Source: Bacteroidales bacterium | GTDB taxonomy: Bacteria > Bacteroidota > Bacteroidia > Bacteroidales > P3 | Length of the DNA stretch: 64,000 nt | Assembly (NCBI GenBank): GCA_017469625.1 | Contig: JAFUGA010000054.1 | Location: 1-64,000 of the forward strand | Reading direction: 5' to 3' | Part shown: piece by piece, positions 57,600 to 64,000 of the stretch | Layout of the letters: each line of letters opens with the position of its first letter | How positions within the stretch are numbered: position 1 is the first letter of the stretch | Notes under the pieces: model-generated | The model's database searches: none | What the model was told of the DNA's origin: nothing | The model's input: the letters and a program-made list of their open reading frames with translations, nothing else | Translations under genes and position numbers: made by a program

Positions 57600-59654
57600 A
57601 TGGCTTTTTTATATCCTCAGTTTTTGTGGTTAATGCTTGCAGTTATTCTGCCAATAGTAATACATTTGTTTAATTTTCATAGATTTAAACGAGTGTTTTT
57701 TACTAATGTTTCCCTACTCAAAGATTTGGCAACTGTATCTAAAAAACAAAATAAGATAAAAGAAAGGTTGCTGTTGTTGTTTCGTTGTTTGACTATCGTA
57801 TTTCTATCCTTGCTTTTTTCACAACCATACATTAAAAAATCTTCTACTCAATTGGCAAACACAGAATCTAATGCTGTAGTTGTGGTATTGGACAACTCTT
57901 TTTCTATGCAAAACATTGCAGATAAGGCTTCTATGTTGGAAACTGCTAAAACGAAGGCAGAGGATATTCTAAAAGAGTATTCGGATAATGATGTTTTTTG
58001 TTTGCTAACTATGGATATGGAGGGCAGACACAAACATTTTGTTTCCAAACAAGAGTTTATGAATTTTCTGAAAGATGTGGAGATTTCATCGGCTTCATTT
58101 CCTTATTCTAAACTTGTAAATTCTGCACATAATCTATTGTCTTACAGAAATGAAAAAAGTAAAAGACTTTTCTTTATATCGGATTTTCAAGAGAATGCTT
58201 TTGATGAGCAAAACTTTAAGAGAGATACAAACGTTGTAGATGTTTTTCTACCATTGGAGGCAAAAAATTTAGACAATATATATATAGATACTGTTTATTT
58301 GGATAGGAATATTTATCAAAAAGGGCAGAAAGCAAACATAAATATTTCGGTTAAAAATATTTCAGAACAAGATGTAAAAGATGTACCTCTGAAACTGTAT
58401 ATAGATGATGTACAACAAAGTATAGCGAATGTATCTATTCCAAAAAATTCTTCAATCTCTGTTCCTATGACTTTCGTTATTCAGAAAAATGGAACATTGA
58501 AAGGTAAGGTTTCTGTATTGGATAATCCTATAGTTTATGATGATGATTTTTATTTCACTCTAAACATAAAAGACAAAATAGGTGTTTTGTGTCTGAATGG
58601 AGAAGGGGAGAATAAGTACATCAATAGATTGTTTGCCAATAGTGAAGAAGTGAGTTTGCAAAATATGAACGAAACAGAGATAGATTTTTCTAAGTTTGCA
58701 AACAATAATCTTATAATTCTGAACTCTCTGCAAAACATATCTTTGGGTCTTGCAAAGGAACTTGTGAATTTTAGAAACAATAATGGTAGTATTCTTATCA
58801 TTCCTCCTAAGAAAATGAACATTCAGTCCTATAATTCTGCACTTGAAGAAATGAAAATGCCAACGTATTCTTCCTTAGTAGAGAGAGAAAATACAGTGGT
58901 AGTGTTGAATGATAAGAATGATTTGTATAAATCTGTCTTTACTTCAGTAACGGATAATATGGAACTACCAAGGGCAAGGAAATATTACAAAATATCCACT
59001 ACAACTAATAGGTCTATGGCTCCTATAATGACTTTCGCAAATAGGGACGTATTTTTGCTTGAAAGTCCTTCAAATACAGGCAAGGCTTTTATGTTTGCAG
59101 TTCCTTTTGATGAGAGTTATTCAGATTTTACTTCGCAAACTATCTTTGTTCCTACACTTTGGAATATGGTTTTGTATGCTCAAAATCTTGCAAATCCTTT
59201 TGTGTTTATGAACGATAATGCTTTTGTGGATTTATCCTTATACACAGAAAATTTAGATAAAGAAACTATAACTTTAAAGAAAGAAAACAATTCTCAAGGT
59301 GTTATACTTCAGATGTTAAGAGAAAATAATCGTTTAGGTTTTAAACTAAACAACCAGATAAAACAAGATGGTATTTATTTCATCTTTGATGGTGAAAAAT
59401 CTTTGGGTGCTTTGGCTGTAAATTATCCAAGAGTGGAATCCGATTTACGTTTTATGAATTCTGTACAACTAAGAAAAAAATTGGAAAATACTGGTTTTAA
59501 AGATGCTAAAGTGTTTAATGACAGAAAGATGATAAGTACATATTTTACACAAAGCAAAAAAGGATTTGATTTTACTTATCTACTGCTTATACTTGTTTTG
59601 CTAAGTATTTCTGTGGAAAGTTTTATACTGTGGCAAATAAAGAAGAAACAATAA
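57600..59654 (+). CDS. BatA-type membrane protein with von Willebrand A-like domain
   Basis: A 684-residue inner-membrane protein. The N-terminal BatA segment (FLYPQFLWLMLAVILPIVIHLFNFHRFK) and a second span (about 60-78) precede a VWA-like domain (VVVVLDNSFSMQN near 98, a partial MIDAS). Long periplasmic beta-rich regions follow (about 230-640), with a C-terminal membrane span (YLLLILVLLSISVESFILWQ). Such proteins are widespread in Bacteroidota; a role in envelope stability is suggested by family context only. The DUF3078 gene follows after 18 nt. Confidence 0.85.
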   Translation: MAFLYPQFLWLMLAVILPIVIHLFNFHRFKRVFFTNVSLLKDLATVSKKQNKIKERLLLLFRCLTIVFLSLLFSQPYIKKSSTQLANTESNAVVVVLDNSFSMQNIADKASMLETAKTKAEDILKEYSDNDVFCLLTMDMEGRHKHFVSKQEFMNFLKDVEISSASFPYSKLVNSAHNLLSYRNEKSKRLFFISDFQENAFDEQNFKRDTNVVDVFLPLEAKNLDNIYIDTVYLDRNIYQKGQKANINISVKNISEQDVKDVPLKLYIDDVQQSIANVSIPKNSSISVPMTFVIQKNGTLKGKVSVLDNPIVYDDDFYFTLNIKDKIGVLCLNGEGENKYINRLFANSEEVSLQNMNETEIDFSKFANNNLIILNSLQNISLGLAKELVNFRNNNGSILIIPPKKMNIQSYNSALEEMKMPTYSSLVERENTVVVLNDKNDLYKSVFTSVTDNMELPRARKYYKISTTTNRSMAPIMTFANRDVFLLESPSNTGKAFMFAVPFDESYSDFTSQTIFVPTLWNMVLYAQNLANPFVFMNDNAFVDLSLYTENLDKETITLKKENNSQGVILQMLRENNRLGFKLNNQIKQDGIYFIFDGEKSLGALAVNYPRVESDLRFMNSVQLRKKLENTGFKDAKVFNDRKMISTYFTQSKKGFDFTYLLLILVLLSISVESFILWQIKKKQ

Positions 59655-59672
59655 CAAAAAAAAACTAAAATA

Positions 59673-60623
59673 ATGAAAAAGAAGAAACTATTAGTATTGA
59701 TGTTGTCTGTATCATTAGGTTTCGGCGTAATGGCAGAAGAAGACAATGTAGTAAAAACTGTAAATGAAGAACAAACAGTAGAGGTTGCAGATGAAAATGT
59801 TGCAGATAGTGTTAAACCAAAACATTGGACTTTAAAATCAAGTCTAATACTTACTGCTGAACAGACACAAATAGACAATTGGGCAGCGGGTGGTTATAGC
59901 AACATAGCCTTCGGAGGTTTGTTTAAAGGTTTTTACAATTACCTAAACAAGAAACATAAAGTAGATAACACTGTTGAATTGGCTTATGGACGTACTCGCC
60001 AAGATTTGTCAGGTGAAGGTATATTTGATAAAACTAATACTTGGGTAAAAAGCGATGATAAGATAGAGTTGAACTCTATTTACGGTTATCAAGCGGTTAA
60101 GAATTGGAACTACTCTGGTTTGTTGAACTTAAAGACTCAGTTTGATAATGGTTACAAAGTTTCAAGTGGAGATACAATACCTGTTTCTGCTGGATTATCT
60201 CCTATAGTTCTTACAACATCTGTCGGAATGGAATACAAGACAGCAAACTTCTCTGCTATGTTTTCTTTCCTTACAGGAAAAACTACTTTTGTAGGTGATA
60301 GAAGATTGAGAGGTAAGACTGCACATTTCGGATATACCGATGACCCAGACCATGCGTGGAAGTTCTCTTTGGGTTCTTATATAAAATTGTTCTATCAGAA
60401 AGATATATTTACCAATGTTAATCTTTTGGCAAAATTGGATTTCTTCTGGGATTACGAAAAACCTTTGATAGACACAGACATCAACGGAGAGTTATTCCTA
60501 ACCATGAAGATAAGCAAATATCTTAGTGCCTTTGTGAGCATACAAGCTGCTATAGATAAAGATTTCTCTACTGCACTGCAATTCAAAGAAAGATTTGGTA
60601 TATCTATACCACTTAATTTCTAA
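59673..60623 (+). CDS. DUF3078 outer-membrane-type protein
   Basis: A 316-residue exported protein. Signal peptide (LLVLMLSVSLGFGVMAEEDN), an acidic linker to about residue 45, then the DUF3078 domain. The characteristic start is WTLKSSLILTAEQTQIDNWAAGG and the end is the strand FKERFGISIPLNF. Repeated amphipathic strands and a terminal phenylalanine suggest an outer-membrane barrel. Function unknown. Probably co-transcribed with the BatA-type gene. Confidence 0.85.
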   Translation: MKKKKLLVLMLSVSLGFGVMAEEDNVVKTVNEEQTVEVADENVADSVKPKHWTLKSSLILTAEQTQIDNWAAGGYSNIAFGGLFKGFYNYLNKKHKVDNTVELAYGRTRQDLSGEGIFDKTNTWVKSDDKIELNSIYGYQAVKNWNYSGLLNLKTQFDNGYKVSSGDTIPVSAGLSPIVLTTSVGMEYKTANFSAMFSFLTGKTTFVGDRRLRGKTAHFGYTDDPDHAWKFSLGSYIKLFYQKDIFTNVNLLAKLDFFWDYEKPLIDTDINGELFLTMKISKYLSAFVSIQAAIDKDFSTALQFKERFGISIPLNF

Positions 60624-60649
60624 GTGAGAGAAAGAAAAAACAAGATAAA

Positions 60650-60892
60650 CTATCGTATGAAATCAAAAATATCTGTTTCGCGAGGAGCAAATAAAGATAG
60701 TTGATTTTCGGATTCATCTTTCGGTAGAGTAACATTAGCTGCAAGGTATTCTTTAAGGATTTTCTTTGCAGCTGTTTTTTCACTCATAGAGTTCAACTTA
60801 GCGTATCTTTCTAACAAAAGAGTATCCTTAGAAGATAAAATAATTTTTAAACTTATATTTTTTTTCTTTTTTAAATGAGTTTTTTTTCTCAT
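60650..60892 (-). CDS. Small ribbon-helix-helix-like protein
   Basis: An 80-residue protein. A basic N-terminus (MRKKTHLKKKKN) precedes a strand-helix-helix unit (ISLKIILS, KDTLLLERYAKLN, SEKTAAKKILKEYLAA), the pattern of MetJ/Arc-type DNA-binding proteins. A short tail ends in TDIFDFIR. A longer frame (to 60955) would add 21 hydrophobic residues upstream of a -7 element, so I use the ATG at 60892. A minus-strand -7 element (TACTTTTG) is at 60942-60949. Assignment by secondary-structure pattern only. Confidence 0.6.
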   Translation of the reverse strand: MRKKTHLKKKKNISLKIILSSKDTLLLERYAKLNSMSEKTAAKKILKEYLAANVTLPKDESENQLSLFAPRETDIFDFIR

Positions 60893-60999
60893 CTTTGCAA
60901 ATTGTTTGATTAAAATGATTACAAACGTTAAAATTATTTGCCAAAAGTACAACAAAATTTTGGAAATACTTATGTTAGAACAAAAAAATATGAATTAAA

Positions 61000-61812
61000 A
61001 TGACTTTATACGAAAAACTAAAGAATGATAAGAAGAATTTTTTCTTGCTTGCTGGTCCTTGCGTAATAGAAGATGAACAATCGCCAAAAGAGATAGCCAA
61101 AACACTGAAACAGATTACAGATAAACTGTCTATACCTTTTGTTTTCAAGGCATCATATCGCAAAGCCAACCGTTCAAAGATAGATTCTTTTACAGGTATA
61201 GGAGATGAAAAAGCTTTAAAGGTTATATCCGAGATAGGCAAAGAATTAAACGTTCCTACCGTTACAGATATTCACACACCAGAAGAAGCACTGTTGGTAG
61301 CAGATTATGTAGATATACTTCAGATACCTGCATTCCTTTGCAGACAAACAGACCTTCTTATTGCAGCAGCAAAGACTAACAAGATAGTAAATGTAAAGAA
61401 AGGACAGTTTCTTTCACCTGAAAGTATGAAATTTGTTGTTGAGAAAATACAACAAACAGGTAACAATAATATTATTTTGACAGATAGGGGTACTTTCTTT
61501 GGTTACCAAGATTTAGTGGTAGATATACGTTCTATACCTATAATGCAAGAAAACAATGTTCCTGTTGTTATGGATATTACCCACTGTTTGCAGAAACCAA
61601 ATCAAACCTCAGGTGTTTCTGGTGGCGACCCAAAAATGATAGAAACAATAGCCAAAGCGGCAATTGCGGTAGGAGCAGACGGTATCTTTATGGAAACACA
61701 TCCAAATCCAGAAAAAGCCAAGAGCGATGGCAAAAATATGATACAACTGTCTGAAGTAGAGAAACTATTAACAAAATTAGTTACCCTAAAACAAACAATA
61801 AACAACCTGTAA
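61000..61812 (+). CDS. kdsA: 3-deoxy-8-phosphooctulonate synthase (KdsA)
   Basis: A 270-residue cytoplasmic aldolase-type enzyme that condenses PEP and arabinose 5-phosphate to Kdo-8-phosphate for lipopolysaccharide. Motifs: LLAGPCVIEDEQ (19-30), FKASYRKANRSK (48-59), DIHTPEEA, FLCRQTDLL, NVKKGQFLSP, TDRGTFFGYQDLVVD, MDITHCLQKPNQ and DGIFMETHPNPEKAKSDG. It confirms a Gram-negative envelope. The stop codon lies inside its terminator hairpin. Confidence 0.96.
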   Translation: MTLYEKLKNDKKNFFLLAGPCVIEDEQSPKEIAKTLKQITDKLSIPFVFKASYRKANRSKIDSFTGIGDEKALKVISEIGKELNVPTVTDIHTPEEALLVADYVDILQIPAFLCRQTDLLIAAAKTNKIVNVKKGQFLSPESMKFVVEKIQQTGNNNIILTDRGTFFGYQDLVVDIRSIPIMQENNVPVVMDITHCLQKPNQTSGVSGGDPKMIETIAKAAIAVGADGIFMETHPNPEKAKSDGKNMIQLSEVEKLLTKLVTLKQTINNL

Positions 61813-61833
61813 CAAAGTACAGGTTGTTTTTGT
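61801..61833 (+). terminator. Terminator overlapping the kdsA stop codon
   Basis: AACAACCTGTA (61801-61811) pairs with TACAGGTTGTT (61818-61828) across a 6-nt loop, followed by a T tract. The stop TAA is at 61810-61812, within and after the left arm. Confidence 0.88.
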
Positions 61834-61841
61834 TATCATTA

Positions 61842-62531
61842 TTATTGTTCTACTACAAGTTTAAAACCAAGAGAATGTTCATTCTTTATGCTAACTTTTT
61901 CATCTGGTTTCAGATAAGAACGAAGTTTCGCAATATAAACGTCCATACTTCTTGAGGTTCTAAAATCGTTTTTACCCCAAATATGATTTAGAAGTTTTTC
62001 TCTTGGAACCAACTTTCCAATGTTCTTAACTAAGTAGCATAAAAGATATGCTTCTTTTTTTGTCAATCGTCTTGTTTTTTCTTTTCCCGATTGTTCGTTT
62101 GTCAGTGTTAGTACGCGAGAAAGAGAATTGAAAGTAAATCTTCCAAAGTTATACAACCTTTCTACCTGTATAACGTCCTTTGACTTGTTGTAAGTTTTTG
62201 CCAAAGTAGCATAAGATATAGGTTGTTCTACATATTGCAGTAAAGGATACTTTTCCGTAACGGTTTTTATCTCTTTTTTTGTTTTGCAAACAAGAATAAT
62301 ACTAACATCTCTGTCAGTCTTTTTAATCTTTTTTGCAATTTTTTCTCTATCCTTTACTTCTCTTCCTATAATAATACATTCTATTGCTGTATTTTTAGAA
62401 ATATCTGCAACAAGAGAAAGATTTTCAGATATTAACACATCAAAATCATTTTTCTCTAAATTTTTCTTGAGTTTCATACTGTCAAAACCATTTGTTCCGA
62501 CAATAAATACTCTTTCCTTTCTCTTTTCCAT
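61842..62531 (-). CDS. OmpR-type response regulator with degenerate receiver
   Basis: A 229-residue protein with an N-terminal receiver-like domain (about 8-115) and a C-terminal OmpR/PhoB winged-helix domain (about 128-228: RRLTKKEAYLLCYLVKNIGK, RTSRSMDVYIAKLRSYL, IKNEHSLGFKL). The receiver lacks the usual acidic pair (VFIVGTNGF instead of a VDDD-type strand end) and the phosphorylated aspartate (CIIIGREV instead of a D-x-x-M-P block). It is therefore probably phosphorylation-independent. It lies 13 nt after lepB in the same direction. No histidine kinase is adjacent. Confidence 0.87.
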   Translation of the reverse strand: MEKRKERVFIVGTNGFDSMKLKKNLEKNDFDVLISENLSLVADISKNTAIECIIIGREVKDREKIAKKIKKTDRDVSIILVCKTKKEIKTVTEKYPLLQYVEQPISYATLAKTYNKSKDVIQVERLYNFGRFTFNSLSRVLTLTNEQSGKEKTRRLTKKEAYLLCYLVKNIGKLVPREKLLNHIWGKNDFRTSRSMDVYIAKLRSYLKPDEKVSIKNEHSLGFKLVVEQ

Positions 62532-62544
62532 AGGCTTTTTAGTT

Positions 62545-64000
62545 TTATTTTATTATTCTGAATAGTTTATTCCATCTTACTTTTTTTAGGAAACTTTGGT
62601 CTTTGTTCCAAGAGAACCATACAAAAGATGCTTTTCCTACAATGTGGTCTTCTGGTACAAAACCCCAGAAACGAGAATCTGCAGAATTGTGCCTATTGTC
62701 TCCCATCATCCAATAGTAATCCATCTTAAAAGTATAGTTTTTTGCAACCTTGCCGTTCAAAAACCATTTATCTCCTTGTTTTTCTAAAGTATTTCCTTCA
62801 AAATTTATAATTGCACGTTTGTAAAACAATACATTGTTATCGTTCAACTCTATTGTCATACTTTTCTTTGGAATACGTACAGGTCCATAATAATCTACGT
62901 TCCAATTATAATCACTATATGGGAACAAATCTCTACTCTTGAATCCCTTCATAGTAACTATAGGAAATATATCTTCAACATAATTAGGTTTTAGTTTTAT
63001 TTCCTCCATTATCTCTTTTGAAAGTGGTAGAGTTACGTATGCTTGTATGTTATTCAATTGTTCTTCTTCCACGTCTGCATTTTTCAAAAATGCTCGTACA
63101 TCATTAAGACTTGGGTGGAAAAAGATTTGACATAAAATTTGTCTATTATCATCACTGATAAGAGAGTAATCACTCTGTTTATCATCTAAAGGTTTAATAG
63201 AAAGAACGTAAGCCTGATTTTTCAAGTTCTCTATTTGTTTCTTTGTTAATGAAATATAAACATAACTATTCATCATCTGCATATCTTCCAAAGAAACTCC
63301 TATGTTCAACAACTCTTTTTCGTTGAAATAGTATCCATCTTTCACCTTTATAGCATAGGTTATCTGATAATCTTTTGGATTTTCTATTCTCTTACCATTT
63401 ATATATACATATCTATCTTTTATTTCTATGGTTTCACCAGGAAGACCTATACAACGTTTTATAAAGTTCTCTCTTTTATCTACAGGTCTTGAGATAATAT
63501 CTCCAAAGTTTTGTTTGTCATTCCAAACATTCTCTCTTCCATATTCTCTAACTAAAGCATAATAACTTTCATTGCTCTGAAATCTTGTAGAAAGTGTATC
63601 TCCGTCAGGAAAGTTGAACACAACAGCATCTCCTCTTTTTATCTTGGCAAAACCAGGTAATCTATGGTAAGGAAGATGTGGTTTTTCCAAATAAGATTTC
63701 ATAGTAGTAAAAGGTAGAGTGTTATGAACCAAAGGAAAACTTAACGGTGTGTTTGGTATTCTTGGACCGTATGTCATCTTGCTTACAAACAAGAAATCGC
63801 CAACCAATAAACTTTTTTCCATAGAAGAAGACGGTATCTTGTAGGCTTCAAAACAGAATGTCCTAATAATAGTGGCTGCAATAACAGCAAAAATTATTGC
63901 ATCAGCCCAATCTCTTACTACTCCTACTTTATGTTCTGGCAAATCTTTAGGGTGAGAGTATATTTCTTTTTTACTCCAACCCAAAATAGGCAAGATAATA
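62545..64000 (-). CDS. lepB: Signal peptidase I (LepB), 5' end beyond the window
   Basis: The membrane protease that removes signal peptides. The frame stays open to the right edge, and the only start-like codon near the edge is a TTG at 63993. Bacteroidota LepB usually carries further N-terminal membrane segments, so this is a partial gene (at least 484 residues). Catalytic serine block IPSSSMEKSLLVGDFLF, catalytic-lysine block IKRGDAVVFNFP, box E MMGDNRHNSADSRFWGFVP. The long insertion between the Lys block and box E is usual in this phylum. Confidence 0.9.
   Translation of the reverse strand, partial: IILPILGWSKKEIYSHPKDLPEHKVGVVRDWADAIIFAVIAATIIRTFCFEAYKIPSSSMEKSLLVGDFLFVSKMTYGPRIPNTPLSFPLVHNTLPFTTMKSYLEKPHLPYHRLPGFAKIKRGDAVVFNFPDGDTLSTRFQSNESYYALVREYGRENVWNDKQNFGDIISRPVDKRENFIKRCIGLPGETIEIKDRYVYINGKRIENPKDYQITYAIKVKDGYYFNEKELLNIGVSLEDMQMMNSYVYISLTKKQIENLKNQAYVLSIKPLDDKQSDYSLISDDNRQILCQIFFHPSLNDVRAFLKNADVEEEQLNNIQAYVTLPLSKEIMEEIKLKPNYVEDIFPIVTMKGFKSRDLFPYSDYNWNVDYYGPVRIPKKSMTIELNDNNVLFYKRAIINFEGNTLEKQGDKWFLNGKVAKNYTFKMDYYWMMGDNRHNSADSRFWGFVPEDHIVGKASFVWFSWNKDQSFLKKVRWNKLFRIIK

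Noticed and set aside
63991-63993. TTG as the lepB start
   Set aside because: The frame is open to the window edge, and Bacteroidota LepB proteins usually have more N-terminal membrane sequence; the gene is treated as partial.

Overview
The window is a low-GC chromosomal segment (roughly one third GC by eye) from a member of the Bacteroidota, most likely an anaerobic Bacteroidales-type organism. The evidence: a C-terminal type IX secretion sorting domain; TonB-dependent receptors; an S46 dipeptidyl-peptidase; a fused MurF-alanine racemase; TamB, BatA-type and DUF3078 proteins; Kdo synthesis; promoters of the Bacteroidota form TAnnTTTG with TTTG about 19 nt upstream; and little Shine-Dalgarno. 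HydG, HydF and a TM1266-like protein imply an [FeFe] hydrogenase and anaerobic, H2-linked metabolism. I see no tRNA, rRNA, insertion sequence, prophage or CRISPR array.

Layout. 0.8-5.4 kb: two YitT-type membrane proteins, a secreted protein with calcium-loop-like repeats, and parE. 5.6-12.6 kb: a large T9SS-secreted fibronectin-III protein, then a lipoprotein flavodoxin divergent from a TonB-dependent receptor. 12.9-16.6 kb: a small secreted protein, a beta-helix lipoprotein, hydG and its TM1266-like neighbour. 17-21.4 kb: trkA with two tandem trkH genes for K+ uptake. 21.9-34.3 kb: dinB, dpp7, tamB, degP/htrA, gyrB. 34.6-38.3 kb: a TonB-dependent receptor followed by three paralogous small exported proteins that look calycin-like. 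38.5-46.5 kb: a YfhO-like membrane protein, a coiled-coil lipoprotein, murF-alr and gdhA. 46.9-50 kb: ftcd, panC and a 4-TM membrane protein. 50.3-55.3 kb: hydF, a DUF4810/GNA1162 lipoprotein pair, radA and a lipoprotein. 55.4-64 kb: tsaC-type gene, pepE, a membrane protein, a BatA-type protein, a DUF3078 protein, a small RHH-like protein, kdsA, a response regulator with a degenerate receiver, and lepB, which runs off the right edge.

The most unusual content lies between the genes. Twelve intergenic regions hold arrays of one 21-bp unit family, about 110-120 hand-counted units. Each unit carries CAAAG or CTTTG at positions 5-9, and AATT or a related A/T block is centred near position 17.5. 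Units occur in both orientations, yet the 21-bp register is kept almost without indels. The lattice has two dyads, at positions 7 and 17.5, spaced 10.5 bp. Four loci, all between convergent genes, carry a longer composite form with a conserved central segment. Arrays run up to or into stop codons (dinB, murF-alr, a calycin-like gene) and abut promoters (hydF, the TM1266/hydG unit, dpp7). I do not recognise this family. Its regularity suggests phased, curved DNA, a protein-binding lattice or a 3'-end element, all of which are inference.

Most other genes are housekeeping or envelope functions in short operons. Strong hairpin terminators flank many of them, and several genes without a hairpin have an array immediately downstream instead.
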